Shown one piece after another: positions 11,380 to 23,710 of a stretch of 64,000 nt of DNA (positions are counted from its first letter, which is position 1; every line of letters starts with the position of its first letter). The DNA comes from Erythrobasidium yunnanense. Lineage: Eukaryota; Basidiomycota; Cystobasidiomycetes; Erythrobasidiales; Erythrobasidiaceae. The stretch spans positions 697,968 to 761,967 of the forward strand of contig BCJC01000006.1 of the NCBI GenBank assembly GCA_001600175.1, read 5' to 3'. Both the position numbers and the translations under genes were made by a program. The notes beneath the pieces were generated by a model that worked only from the letters and a program-made list of their open reading frames with translations, was not told the DNA's origin and ran no database searches.

Positions 11380-13073
11380 CTAGTGTGGGCCAAGCCTTGA
11401 AGGCGGCCTGGAAGGTATTTGGCCTTTAGCATCCACCAAGAAGGGATTGGACGAATTAGACAAGCTGGCCAAAGATTGCGAGCTTGGCTTGCGCGAAGGT
11501 ACATGCAGAGGTGCATATTCCGCCTTTGGAGACTTCAGCTGTGAGATGAAAGGTTTCGCTTCTGCTGCCGTAGCAATAATCGGCTTAGTCCCTGACGCAT
11601 CTGCCAACTCATCATTAGCGAAGGTTGCATGTAAGAATGAGGATGAAGACCTACTGAACAGCCAAGTAGCACCGATGACAGCTACCGAGCCAAGAAGCAC
11701 TCCCGGCGTAAGCTGATAGTCGAAAAGCAGCATACTAGCTCCAAACGACAATATGATACTGCAGCTAGCGGAGAAGCTTTTCGCGATGTTGTCCGCATAT
11801 TGAATGACGAGCGCTGCCAAAAGACCACCCGAGACTTGCAAAGCCACAAGAAACCAGACCAGCGGCGTAAAGCCTTGTAGGAAATCGACGTACGACCCTT
11901 GAGATGTGCAGATGTAGATAGCAAGCCCGACGGAAAGTGAGAAGAGGGAAAGTTGGATATTCCGGATCCAGAGTCCTGTCTTTCGAGGTGAGGTGGTGGA
12001 GGGAAGAGCTGGTGTACGTGGTTCTTTGCCATCACTGGGAGCGAGAGGAGCCGTAGACGGCCGCTTGAGCTGTTTCTCGAAGAAGACGCTTGCGAACCCG
12101 CTCGACAGACAGGCGAGACAGACCGCCGCGAGTCCGAGGAATTGGTTCATCTCAGGCTTGACGTGCTCCAAATGATGAGAGCGGACTTCCAGCAGCGGAT
12201 CGATTGAAGTACTGTTCAGACTAACTGATCCGCTAGGAATAGCTGGCTGAGGTAGGTGCGTTGCACGCTCGACGGCCTGTGTCGCCAGCTGTACGATGCC
12301 GACACCTAGTGAGAGAAGGACTATCGAGAACCACTGCATCCGTGAGAGGCTTCTTCCGAGCATGAGCACTGAGCAGAGGGCAGTAGCCGGGATCTGCAAA
12401 GTGGACAAATCAGCTCGGACTACGCATAGCGGCAGAAATATCGTGACTCACCTTCAGCTGATATGTAATCTGAAAGATAGGAACGCTCAAGTTCGAGCTA
12501 GCATAGTATGCCAAATTGCTTTGGCCGGTAAATAGGAGAGCAGGCACAGACATGTGCTGCCAGCCGTGTCCAAAGGTCTCCTTCTTCATCCGTCGTAGGA
12601 TGTCAATGCCACTGATTCCAGCTTCTTGAGAGTCAGAGGGCAGGAGAGCGATCTGGCTTTCTGTTGCGTGCATCTGTGCGGACGTCTGTCTTTGCCGAGA
12701 TGCGATTTGGTCATCCAAGTCTTGTTCCTCTGCTCCTTCGTTAAACTTGCTATTACTGATACGGGGCGCATCGTCTTGATGAGCAGCCTGACCGCTCTCT
12801 TGACCTCGTTCCGCAACGAGCAATTCCTTCACCTCCCTCCAAGCGAGCAGTAACGATACAGTCAATTTCCCCAATTCAGCGAGCAGGACGGCGCTCGCTG
12901 GTTTGTATGGAGGTATCCCGGGATCTCGGTGTGTCCGCGAGATGTGCATCACGATAGCCATGACAGTGAGGAGGATACAGAGCGCAGAGAGGGAGAGGAC
13001 CTTGATGGAGAGCCTATACCATACAGAATCAGCTCTCTGGACCCTCGGAACCTTCAGGTCATCCAGCTGACAT
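11380..13073 (-). CDS. Nucleotide-sugar transporter (SLC35A / UDP-sugar type)
   Basis: This is a multi-pass Golgi/ER nucleotide-sugar antiporter of the SLC35A type (UDP-galactose or UDP-GlcNAc). The exons are 13013-12452 and 12393-11380, plus an upstream exon ending at 13072. The family core includes ALLFTGQSNLAYYASSNLS, FQITYQLKIPATALCSVLML, WFSIVLLSLGVGIVQL, LVWFLVALQVSGGLLAALVI and the hallmark YADNIAKSFSASCSIILSFG. There is an unusually long hydrophilic loop after the second helix (about residues 60-150, Gln/Ser/Asp-rich) and a Ser-rich cytosolic tail. No ATG is in frame upstream of the first helix on the unspliced DNA. If the intron 13071-13014 is removed, AT (13073-13072) joins G (13013) and creates an initiator ATG just before helix 1, giving 525 residues. 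The joined length is divisible by three. The exact sugar specificity cannot be read from sequence. Confidence 0.8.
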
Positions 13074-13813
13074 GGCAGAATGAAGGGATCTTGGAACCGC
13101 CAGAACCAGCTGGCGCAGAGTACTGAATGAACGAACGACTGAACAAAGATGCTGAACGATGCTGGATTGATGCGATGAACGATCTGCGATGAAACCTGCT
13201 GGAGCAGAGTCAAGGACCGGCCGCAATCTACGCGGAAAAGGAGATCGCCATCAAGGGGACGGTCGGCCTCTGGAGGTCCTTCAATGCAAGATCTAGCAAT
13301 CTGCAATGCCACTGCTTCCCTGGCCGTCCTCGAGTGCTTCTCCTCTGCCGTCTGTCACGTTCAGGCTCTGCCCTTTTCCCGTCTGAAGCTCGCAGATGTT
13401 ACCCTCCGTCACCATATCTCTCTACGTCTGCATACTCATGCCTCGGACGTCAGGTTTAAGGCGATGACTTAGCACAGCGAGTGCGATTGCATTGCATATC
13501 AGCTCAAAAGCTGTACGAAAGGTATAAATTTCTAGATAGCTACATTGAAAAAAAAAAAGGAAAGGAGGGTCTAAACTGTCTAGAAGATATTCTAAACTGC
13601 TTGTCGCAGCGGGGGCTTTTAGCGGCCTGTCCGATCTGGCTAATTTGTACTTATACTAAGACTGCTACTGCTGAAAGGAACGGAGTGCAAAAGAGAGTGA
13701 TTTTGTGGTTTGTGTGTATCTTCTTGGACGGTAAGGATGTATGGATAAGGGTTCGACGTGGGTCGAGGCTGATTGGCTCTCGCCAGACAAGATAATTGTG
13801 CCGGAAGCCTTGT
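13074..13813. other. Intergenic region, 740 bases
   Basis: This gap lies between the 5' end of the nucleotide-sugar transporter and the 3' end of the WSC gene, both on the minus strand. It contains the transporter's promoter and 5' leader. Near 13548 there is an A-run of 11, flanked by somewhat AT-richer DNA. A 104-codon plus-strand open frame at 13481-13795 shows no recognisable domain or splice partners and was not accepted. No RNA gene or repeat was recognised. Confidence 0.45.
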
Positions 13814-14931
13814 TTAGAGAACGTCCGAATGGCCTCGAATATCGCACTTGGAGCGGTCTTGTATAGCAAAGCCCTGCACACTTTCGGTACGAGTCGGCTT
13901 AAGCGGTACCAAGTCTGTGATGTTATAGCTCGGGGCGTAATACAAAGAGAGGTTGTCGAATCCGCCTGTCACGGAAATGATTAGCTCCTCTTTCAGTGAT
14001 TGAGTGAAGATCTTACCGCAGATATGGGTTCCATCGCCTTTGCACGGAAAATTGCAGGAGGAGCTGTGTTCCGCATGACCACGCTTGAAGTCCCAGCCAC
14101 AAAAACATCCATTGCCGCCTTCCAAGCCTATGAACGTATCATACATGGTCAGCGACGGGCCTAATCTAATGCAACAGGATGAATAGGGCTCACCTGCTAA
14201 AGGATATCCGCCGGTTCCGCAGAATTCGATGCATTTGGAGGCTGTCATCGTGTGGTCTCTGATATAGTCTTGATCGGTGATCTGCTGTCCTAGCTGGCGA
14301 TAGGGATGGTAATCGTGTCTGAAGCAGCCGGCGTAGCGGTAAAAGAGGTCTCTATGGATTCAGAACAAGGTCTCGGTCTTCTAGATCGGGTGCTCGTATG
14401 AGTGAGGAAGTACTTACTGAGTTTCGGCACTGGCACAGCTGCCGTCCACCAGGCATTTCGCATCTGCGCCCTTGCATTGATCGTTGTGATAGCAAGCAGA
14501 GCATTTCCCGAGAGCACAGATAGGAAGGTCGCCTGTCATCATACTTAGCGACTCAGTTCAGTTTGAATACACAGGCTATCTCGCCTACCTGGGCATTCGC
14601 TGTCTGTAAAGCATTCCGCGCATCGTCCAGCCGAGCAGACTAAAAAGTCTGTGAACGCGCTCGTTAGGACATGTTCAACCTGGGTAGTGAAGCACTCACC
14701 TGTGCCTCTGCATCCAAAGTCGCTGACACAGGGTATGATTCGATCCTTTTCCTCGGCGCTTTTCGCAAGAGCTCGTTCCTGCTTCCACTTGCCTCCGTTG
14801 CGCAAGATGCGTGTATCTACTTGATTGCGTTTGTAAATCGAGTCGCCGAAGGGTCTCATCTGGAGAGCTGCTTGACTGGATTGCAGAAGGGATAGGGGCA
14901 GCAGGAGCGCGTAGATTGCGTTGTACCTCAT
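13814..14931 (-). CDS. Secreted cysteine-rich protein with WSC domain
   Basis: The six exons are 14931-14700, 14639-14589, 14532-14418, 14351-14194, 14127-14017 and 13965-13814. They join to 272 residues. An N-terminal signal peptide (MRYNAIYALLLPLSLLQSSQA) leads to a Cys-rich region with spaced pairs (CVSDFGCRG, CAECFTDSECPG, CSACYHNDQCKG) resembling repeated small disulphide modules. The C-terminal half is a WSC domain starting FYRYAGCF and including CIEFCGTGGYPLAG, GNGCFCGWDF, a GTHICGG segment and the terminal LSLYY strand. WSC domains bind carbohydrates in fungal cell-wall sensors and secreted enzymes. No transmembrane segment follows, so it is probably a secreted or wall-bound protein rather than a stress sensor. 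It shares a 336-base divergent promoter with the CoA-binding gene. Confidence 0.82.
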
Positions 14932-15267
14932 TGTTGGCTAGTAATGAGCGTGAGTGATAGAGGAGAATGTGTAGAAGCAGAGCCAAGGAGCAGAAGTGGG
15001 ATCAACCATTTCATGCAAAAACATCAGCAGGACATCGTCCAGCACGTCAGGCCTAGCAGGTCCAAAGGGGTTCGTCCGGGTTTAGCGGAAATCACCGAAA
15101 GACGAGGAGGACAGCGAGCATGATAGTAAGATGGTATTTGAGATTGTAGATGCATGATTGAGCAATTGAATGATGCTGATGGTTGTCAAGAGCAAGAGAA
15201 GTACTTGATGCTTCTTGGATCTCGACCATCTCGTTGCATTCCAACCATGCCCGACATGCAATCCATC
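14932..15267. promoter_or_regulatory. Divergent promoter region, 336 bases
   Basis: This region lies between the start codons of the secreted WSC gene (minus) and the CoA-binding protein gene (plus), so it must contain both promoters. I see no clear TATA box. The open frames that cross it run through on several frames and have no family match. Confidence 0.5.
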
Positions 15268-15812
15268 ATGAAGAGCTTCTTGTAGCGCGACATCCCTTCC
15301 ATCCTTAATCGTGACCTTCCCCAACTGATAGCTCTCCCAGCTCCTCCTCCTCCTACGCCGTCGCAGGCGCATCCAACAACTCCGACAAGTTTGGGTACAA
15401 GCTGCTGCACTGGTATGCATCCAGAAAGATCCCCGTCACTCCCATCACGCCCTCGTCAAGCTCTGTGCTTGACATACCGGCTGTAGCGAGCATAGCCGAC
15501 TTGGAGCGAGATGGGCAAGACATAAGCTTGAGCGTAGTCACTCCGCCGAAAGTGACTTTGGGTATACTGAAGGATGCTGCACAGGCGCAGAAGCTGCATG
15601 CGATCTGGTTGCAGGTAAGATCGGCGCCCTTTCAGGTAGCCGCACTCAGTAGCTGACAAAGGTATTTCTAGCCTGGAGCAGAAGACGCATCTGTCACAGA
15701 TCTCATCAGAGGTGATCCTTGGCTGGAAGAGAGGACAATCTACGGCGGGCCGTGTGTGCTAGTCCTAGGAGATAGGTTACGAAAAGAAGCTTCGTCGCAA
15801 GGCAAGCTGTAG
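15268..15812 (+). CDS. CoA-binding (YccU-like, CoA_binding_2) domain protein
   Basis: This is a small Rossmann-fold protein of the CoA_binding_2 family, related to the nucleotide-binding lobe of succinyl-CoA synthetase. The exons 15268-15281, 15332-15614 and 15672-15812 join to 145 residues. The first exon is only 14 bases (MKSF plus two bases), and splicing yields MKSFFSPSSSSYAVAGASNN, the classic family start followed by SDKFGYKLLHWYASRKIPVT. The second landmark is LGILKDAAQAQKLHAIWLQPGAED, of which the core is AIWLQPGAED. The end is ERTIYGGPCVLV. The length is normal for the family. The cellular role is not established. Confidence 0.85.
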
Positions 15813-15941
15813 ACGGACGTGAATACAAGCAGAGATGTGACTTGTCATTGTGCTCGAATAATGCTGTACTGTACTGGGTGATGTTACAACGACACACACA
15901 TGTAGCGTCCTACCCCGCAATTGCATATATCTGAAAAAAGT

Positions 15942-18900
15942 CTACTTCGGCTTTGGCGGACCTTTGCGCGGTCGAGCGAAGGGCCCAAAGATCTTATCGG
16001 TGTTCTTTCTGCCCCACCGAGCAATCTGTCGACACCTTCGCACAATCGGGTCCATTACTCTCGCCCTGGCGAATGGTGGATGAACAGCAAGTTTAGCATT
16101 TCCCAATTCTACATGGCACATAAGAAGGTGTCACTCACGTATAGTTTACTCCAGGCACGGGAACAAACTCCAAGATAGAGCCGGTGTTATTGATGGACTC
16201 GAAGGCTTTCGCTTGTTTGGCTTGCACCTCGTCCGCGCCGGCAGTGATGGTGGTAATAGATGCCTTCTGGCCCTCTTCTGCTGTATCCAGTGCTTGTTCA
16301 CTCTCCTGCTCCTCCTTCTTCTTGCCATTCTGGACAGCTCTCTCGATCGCCTCGTCTGACAGGCCTTCAGGCAGCGTAGCTCTGCTCCATAACGAAGTCT
16401 GTCTCTTTCTCATTCTCCTCAGTCTCCCCCTATTATACGCCTCATCTTCATTGATGACTATATCATACGCAACCGTCCAATCAGGTTCATTGACGACTTC
16501 ACTTGGTGTTTCTCCAGTGTTCTGAGCAGCGGTGTTGGTGATGGAAGACGGAGAAGAGAAACCGGGAACGGATGCGAAGTCGATTCTTTGGTGAGATTTC
16601 ATCTCGATGCCGTTGAGATAGTTCGTTAGTTGGATGTCGTAGAGCTTGATTGGAGACACGGTGTCGTCGCCCAGTGGAGAAGAGATCACTTCCAAGGCAC
16701 CGTTCTTCGAATCGAAAGATAAGCGGAGGGACTGAGTAGGACGATTTGCAATGAGCTAAACAGCTTGATAGACAGGAGATTGAAGGAAGACAGACCTGGT
16801 CAGGAATATCTGCTATGACACGCTTGAGGACAGCTTCGAGGATCATCACGCAGAGATGGTATGCCTGAGTAGATTCTTCGTGCGAGCCAGATATGTACTT
16901 ATCGATCTCTTCGAGTGGAAGATATTCAAATCCGAAGATGCGCTCGGTACTATCATAGTCAACTCAGTCTACTCACCCTTCTCTCCTAAGACCGAAAGGA
17001 ATGCTCACGAATGGTAAGCCAAGAAGATGCCATCCATCTTTCCAATTCTTGCCTGAAACGAGTATTTCAAGAACGCCGCGCGTATCAGATCATATTTCTC
17101 CCTCTCGAAACTCTCCAAAGAGCCAAGCGCTTTGCAGATGGTGTATCCTGCAGCATGCGCGTGATTTAGGATATCTCGGCGGATGGCGATTGTAGCGCGT
17201 GTCTTGATATCAAACGTCTTCCGTGCGAGACGGGCATCGTGGCAGTCGAGCTGGGAGCGCATCAACATGGTTTCCGTCTATACTCAACTATCAGCTTCAG
17301 CCGGCTTAATGGCAAATCAGAAGGAGACGCACCCCGGAATAGTGATAAGCCTCCCTCTTCTCCCTGCTTTCTTCAGGCCTGAATGGATTCTTGCTCTTCA
17401 CATCGAATCTCTCAAACTCCTCGGGTTCGTACGTCAAGAACTTTTCAAGGACGTTTCCTAGCTGAGACAAGACGTTTGACCCGCTATCGTTGCCTGTAGA
17501 CTTATCGGCGTCGATCAGGTAGGTTCCTTCGGGAGTCCTGTTCAGCACGACGGAAGCTGGGAGCTGGGAAGAGAGGGTGAATGTGCGGGGCTACAATCAA
17601 ACGTGAGGAGGTTTAGCCTGGTTGTGCTGTGACAATATAAGATTAGCGCTACCTCGTCGAAGAAATTAGGCGTCTGCGTATTGAGCAGCTTCTTGCCATT
17701 TAGTGCAAAGTAGATATGCGACATTGCGCTCGTCAAGCTGTGGTACGCCATCACTCTCCATCAGCCCCAATCTCACTACTCGGATTGCAGCGAAAACGCG
17801 CACCTCGAGGTACTTCCCGCGAATGTCCGCCCGCTCGCCTTCAGCAGTTCTTTGAGGTCTTCATCCTGACTCGGCGGTACGAATCTCGGCAATTGTTCAA
17901 AATTGAACCTTTCTTTCGGCATGACGGTCTGAATAGCTTGTGGGTAATTGTAGTATTTCGACTTAGGGTCTTGTAGCCAGTGTATGCCGGGGTTGAAGAG
18001 GACACGCTCTAGGCCATGCGCTAGCTTCGCTACTGGGACCTCGCGCAACGGTGGGACAGTGGAGATGGATACGGATTTCCCGCTGATTGTCGGGAGGGAG
18101 GTCTCGATTGTTCGTGGGGTGTCGAACTCTGAGGCTGGTAAGGAGTATACACCTCCCGATGTAGGTTGAGCCAATTCAGCCCGCTGTCGCTGCAGCTCTT
18201 CCGCTCGCATGCGCATCCAGTCCTCTCTCTGCTTATTCCATCTGCTCGTCGTGATGGTCTTCAAGAACTTCTCCTCCCATATCCGCTTCTTGTGCTCCTT
18301 CTTCATCTGTCTGTACACGCTTATCGATCGCTTCAGGAATTCGCGCAGTTCAGCCAGCTGGCGTGCATCATTCAGGCTGACGCCGGACGCAGCTGAAGGA
18401 GACAGAGCTTCATTGCAGTTCTGGATCAACGGGCTCATCGTCTTTTCCATTTCTGCTATCACGTCTTCGGTAGGTGCGCTTGAGCGGAACTTGCGAGAGA
18501 AGATTTGTGGTAGTTCGGCAAGAGAGGAGGAAGATGACGATTCTGGAAGACCTGATGCCGATGTAGGTACGAGATCTGTAAAGCGACATGCATCTTTCAG
18601 CAGGCAAGTTGTCGAATCGATCGATCGTCCTGCTCACTGTCTTGCCCGATACTGTCACCGCCGATATGCTTCGACGCTTCAGCTCCCTTGGAATGGAGTG
18701 CACGCTCCTTGAATCGCCTTGCTCTAGCTTGGGGCTTAGGAAAAGCGATTCTTATAGGCCGAATTCTTCTCGCGACAGAGACTGGCTTCCCTCTCTGGTC
18801 AGAGACGAGAGTAGGTCTTCTCAAGAGTGCATCCCTTGCTTTTCTTCCACGTTTGATGCCTTGTTGTTGAGTTTTCTTGGGATTATTCGATACCGTCTTC

Positions 18901-19172
18901 GGTCTTTGGATTCGCAACATATCGTGCAACGACATGCTTGGAAAGCCATCAATCCCAGAAGAGGTGACATTATCAGATGATGGTGATGGTCTGAATCTTC
19001 TCGGTGGTCCAGCTGCAGCATCGTCGCTGTTTCTGGCTCCTGCAAGATTCGCGGAATCGTCGTTCTTGAAGTGCGCCATCCAGGTCGACGTGGCATAGCT
19101 TCTTCTGTTCCTCGTCACTCTTGTCGCTGCACAGTAGGCGCATCCTGCGAGGCTGCGCGCCGATGCAGCCAT
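15942..19172 (-). CDS. PET127: Mitochondrial Pet127-like RNA-processing protein
   Basis: This is a 935-residue homologue of Pet127, a fungal mitochondrial membrane-associated protein needed for 5' processing and stability of mitochondrial RNAs. The eight exons are 19172-18638, 18575-17804, 17755-17653, 17590-17333, 17277-17009, 16949-16796, 16731-16139 and 16065-15942, all joined in one frame. The N terminus is basic and Arg/Ser-rich (TRNRRSYATST), suiting a mitochondrial targeting peptide. The family core begins near residue 330 with LERVLFNPGIHWLQDPKSKY and runs through SAMSHIYFALNG, ARKTFDIKTRATIAIRRDIL and KYSFQARIGKMDGIFLAYH. Variable acidic and Gln-rich stretches follow. The C terminus (GRKNTDKIFGPFARPRKGPP) is basic. 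The gene is divergent from the mitochondrial MMSDH gene across 258 bases. Confidence 0.88.
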
Positions 19173-19430
19173 CGAAAGCTGTTGGTCGTGCGCAAGGAAG
19201 CTGGGATTTCGCAAGTTCAAGCTGGTTGTGCAAGCACAGTATCGATTTGCTACTGTGTGTAGACTGTATATTATCGCATACTGTTATCAGCTTTGTGTCG
19301 TTTCCTCGTCATTTGACCTTGCCGGCTTTCCATCAAGCGGACATCTTGACCTCGAAAATTTGACGTTTCAGTGTGCTCCTACAGCCTTTCCTTGGATATC
19401 TGAAGCTGTCACCTCTGTCCTCCCATCACC

Positions 19431-21679
19431 ATGCCGTCAAGACTGTCTGATTTGAAGGCCGACGAGCTGTCCAGCGTGAAGCAATGGAAAGGAACGACGA
19501 CTGATGGGAGCGCGACAAAGCTGTATATCAACGGCGAATGGGTAGAGAGTAAAACGGACAAGTTCATCGACCTCTATGACCCAGTCAGTTCACCATACTC
19601 CGACCTACCCCTATCCTCCCAATTGAGCATGAGTATTTGTGGTGTGTAGTCCTCCCAGCGCTTGTTGACAAGAGTCCCCCAAGCGACTCAGGAAGAGATG
19701 CTCAGGGCGGTCGATGCAGCTGAGACGGCTTTCAAGACATGGAGAGATACAAGCGTTCTGAGCCGGCAACGCGTCATGCTCAAGTGGGTCACATCACTAC
19801 TCTCTATTATGTACAAAGCAATGCTGAGCACTTTGTGTTGGCGTGGCAGGCTCCAGGATCTGTTGCGAAAGCACATGGATGATCTGGCTACGAGCATCGT
19901 GTAGGGCGACTCGTGCCCCTGCTCATATCTCATATGGCCTACTGACACACGTCGTCTACAGTCTCGAACAAGGCAAAATGTTTGCAGACGCCAAGGGAGA
20001 TGTTCTCCGTACGTCGAGCTATTCCTCACAAAATTGCGAAAGGCGCTGATACAGATATGTCTGTCAGGCGGTCTACAGGTCGTAGAGTCCTGCTGCGGTA
20101 TCCCATCGATGCTCATGGGTGACAAGCTTGAAGTTTCTAAAGGTAGGTGACCATCTGTACCGTATTCGCTTGCACGGCTAACGATCTCTGCTTAGACATG
20201 GACACCGAGACTAGACTCGTCCCTCTAGGTGTAGGAGCTGCTATTTGTCCTTTCAACTTGTGCGCCTCCATCCCAACTCTCGTCAAGGTAAGCTGACTAA
20301 ATCCCTCTAGCCCCGCCATGATACCACTCTGGACGATCCCAATGGCGCTCGCGACCGGCAACACTCTCATCCTAAAGCCCTCAGAGCGCGACCCCGGTGC
20401 AAGCTGCATTATCGCCGAGTTATGCGAACAAGCGGGCGTGCCCAAAGGCGTGCTGAACATTATTCACGGCTCAGTAGATGCTGTCAACTTTATTTGCGAC
20501 GAGCCGAGGATCAAGGCGATCACGTTTGTGGGAAGCAATAATGCTGGAACACATATTTGGAATAGAGCGAGCTTGCTGGGCAAAAGGGTGCAGGCTAATA
20601 TGGGCGCGAAGAGTGAGCTAGCCTCTTTCTCCAACTACAAACAGGAGTGAGGCTGAGAGTGCGATGATGCAGACCATGCTATCATCATGCCGGATGCAAA
20701 CCCAAAATCTGCACTCAATAGTATCGTAGGAGCCGCCTTCGGTGCTGCAGGCCAGCGATGCATGTAAGTCATTCTGTCTTTGAGCCGATAAGCTAAGGAG
20801 ACGGCTGACATGCAGCAACTAGGGCTCTCTCCGTGCTGGTTACTGTCGGAGAAACAGATACTTGGGTTCAAGAGATCATTACACAAGCTAAAGCGCTCAA
20901 GCTCGCAAATGGTTTCGAGAAGGATGCTGATCTGTACGTCATGCTCCCTACTCCATCTCATGCACTTTCACCAGCTCCAATGCTTATGTATCTGCTTGTC
21001 AACAGCGGGCCAGTCACTACTCCTGCAGCCTTGAAGCGGATAGAAGGCCTCATCGATTCATGCGAGAAGCAGGGAGGCAAGATCTTGCTCGACGGACGGG
21101 GCGCGAAAGTCGAAGGTTACCCAGATGGCAATTGGGTCGGACCGACCGTGCTTGAAGCTACCACCGATATGGACTGCTACAAGTATGTCACATTTATGCT
21201 CACTTACCTCGTCCATACGGGAATAAATGCTGATGTGCCCGGTGACGCAGACAAGAAATCTTCGGCCCAGTCTTGACGGTCGTGAAAGCCAAGAATTTAG
21301 ACGATGCGATTGAGCTCATCAACCGAAACGCATGGGGCAACGGTGTTGCTATCTTCACGAGCAACGGAGCTACAGCCCGGAAATTCGAGAAAAACATTGA
21401 AGCTGGACAGATCGGTATCAACGTCCCGATTGTACGTTCCTTCCCTTCCCCCTTGACTATTGAGAGGAAATATGCTGATCTGCATTTGACTAGCCGGTAC
21501 CTCTGCCTATGTTTGCGTGGTCGGGAGGAAAGGCATCAGTGCTGGGCGGCCACTCGCTATATGGAGGAAGAGGCGTAGACTTCTGGACTTCGCTGAAGAC
21601 GACCACTTCGCTCTGGAGAGCTGAAGAAGCAGGATCTGATCTCGGAAAGGCACAAGTCGCAATGCCTATCCATAACTAG
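19431..21679 (+). CDS. Methylmalonate-semialdehyde dehydrogenase (acylating), ALDH6 family
   Basis: This NAD-dependent enzyme converts (methyl)malonate semialdehyde to acyl-CoA in valine, pyrimidine and possibly inositol or beta-alanine catabolism. It has about ten exons with introns of roughly 45-80 bases, including 19583-19649. The protein (around 500 residues) shows [31 protein letters not shown], the [12 protein letters not shown] region formed across an intron, [26 protein letters not shown], and the catalytic cysteine in [29 protein letters not shown] and QEIFGPVL follow, then [20 protein letters not shown], and the C terminus ends MPIHN. The family is usually mitochondrial. The N terminus used here ([20 protein letters not shown]) is not a strong targeting peptide, so an additional upstream exon or cytosolic location is possible. 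Confidence 0.92.
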
Positions 21680-21762
21680 GGTTTCGGCAACTTGAGAGTA
21701 TTGAGACAAAATGCCATTTTGTAACGGTCTCATACGATGTACGTCCACTACAACGACTTCGA

Positions 21763-23710
21763 TCAGGCTGCCACTTTGGGCTTACTGGAAAGACTTGAGT
21801 CAGACGATGACGAGATACGCTTGAAGTCCCTCTCAACTGACGACCGTCGGGATGAGGCAGAGCCGGTGTTTTTCTGACTTTCTAACGAGGACCGGCGACT
21901 CGATGAAGCTGAGGTTCGCCTACTGTTCTTGCTGCTAGGCACGGTAGATCCGTTCCAGCTTTTTGAGGATGCAGAATTGCTTCTGCTGATGCTGCCACTA
22001 GGAGAGCTAATTGATGCGGAGCACAAACGTGCCATCTCGCCATTCTTCAGATTGTCGAGCGTCTGCGCTATCTGTTTGGATGAACTCGGCATCATCTTGA
22101 AACGATGTATCTTAGTCTGTACACTCTGCAGCAGAGGCACCATCACGGCACAGAAGCCCATCCATTGCTGGACCATTTCCGTATCGATTAACTCGTAGCT
22201 AGCTGTCGATATCGATGCGGGAGCAGTCTTGCGAGAGGCCTGAATGCGACTCCAGGCCTTGCCCAAGCTTTCGTCTTCATTCGCGTACACCACGGCAAAA
22301 TGCCCACCGGTGGATGAAGGCGAGCCACCTCTACCTAGCCGCCATGCCTCTTTACCTTCTGCCAGGTGCCTTTGGTGGATTTTCAGGATGATGAGCTTGT
22401 CATTTTTGGCAGGTCGAACATGGAGTGAATCGACAATTGCGCCTGTGACATCCCCTATAGTGTTTGAGAGAGGCATCCTAGTGTTCTGCTGCATGCCCGT
22501 GAAGCGAGCAGCCGCGCTGTCCAAGGTGACGCCGTTCCACATCCCGACAGATTTGGATGGCCAATGAGCCCAAACACTCTCCTGCATGTTGTGGGCACGT
22601 AGAATATCTTGAGCGTAAGAATGTATCTCCTCAAAAGTCATGTTATTGGTGGCTTGATAAGCCATCAGAGCAACCGCAAAAGCGAAACCTGCAATGTTAT
22701 ATTAGCCGGGTTTTGCGAGATCTGCACACACCGACATACCCATGCCCTGATGCATAACTTGTTGCGATTCTTTCTGTACCTTCAGGCTCGCAACGGGCTT
22801 GCACATCGTTTCTGCCCAACCAGGCAGAATTGCGAAGGTATCCGTCTTCCACCCCGCGAGCTTAAGCTGCAGTTCCAAAAACGGAATGTTGCGCTGTTTG
22901 CAGAATTGCAAGACTTTCTCGTACTCGAGCGGGGCTCCTTTTCGATTGAAAGCAGTTCCAAGGCCTGCTGACTGGAATAGTATGCTGCAGGTAGTCGTGA
23001 CAGCCTTCATGAATCTTGCGAAAGGGTGCTGTATTATCACTGCCAGAAGCGTCATAGTAGTGTTGTTATGCCAGACGAAGGGTCTGCCTTTGATCAGACC
23101 GATTAAGGTCTGTACACACTGCCGGCTTCGTTGAGCCGATCCAGGAGACTCCGCCTTCAAGCAGGTGCCAGCAATGACATGTATGCGTTGCAGGAAGGAG
23201 GGACTTCGGATCTGCAGTAGATCTGTTTCAGTCGCAAGTGCTTCAAGCATTCTGCGTCGCTTACCTGGTTGCGCACAATAGCTTTCATCTCATCCAAAGT
23301 CTCACCTCCACCGTTCCTCTCGCCAGCAATGATGATCAGAGGGGTCGTTCCTGTCCATACGAGCAAGAGATGCTCGAGCCGTAGCTGGTCGTCCAACTCT
23401 CCATCGAAGTTATCTGAGCGGAAGGTATATTCAGAGAGCGCGAACATCGAAACAAGGCACTGCAGCCAGACTTACAGATATGGACTACTTCCAGGGTGTG
23501 CGTCAGAATCGGTGCAAGCGCTGAGACATAATTGTAGGCCGGACCGCCAAGCTTAAAGCCGGGATGCTGAAGGTGCGAGAGGCGTGCATCGGTCTCGCCC
23601 ACAAGTTCTAGCTTCGTGGTCTGAGCCGTGAGGTCCATTTTACGATGTCTGTTAGTTGTGGAGCCAAAAGACAGACGCCAACGGCTAGCGTCAGTAGAGG
23701 GCAGCATCAT
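21763..23710 (-). CDS. Hypothetical protein with Ser/Arg-rich tail
   Basis: I do not recognise this 593-residue protein. The exons 23710-23476, 23413-23265, 23211-22740 and 22688-21763 join in frame. An alternative start ATG lies at 23638 (MDLTAQTTKLEL). The first 420 residues look globular: LEHLLLVWTGTTPLIIIAGE suggests a buried strand-turn-helix, and several hydrophobic helices follow (TMTLLAVIIQHPFARFMKAV, AFAVALMAYQ). The last 90 residues are dominated by Ser and Arg (for example SASSSRRSSLESQ and SSSDSSLSS). That makes a likely disordered, phosphorylatable tail resembling in composition, but not in motif, the tandem family at 30.5-34.7 kb. The gene is convergent with MMSDH. Confidence 0.65.

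Noticed and set aside
13481-13795. 104-codon plus-strand open frame
   Set aside because: It runs through an A-run and AT-richer DNA, has no domain signal and no matching splice or start context; it looks like chance.
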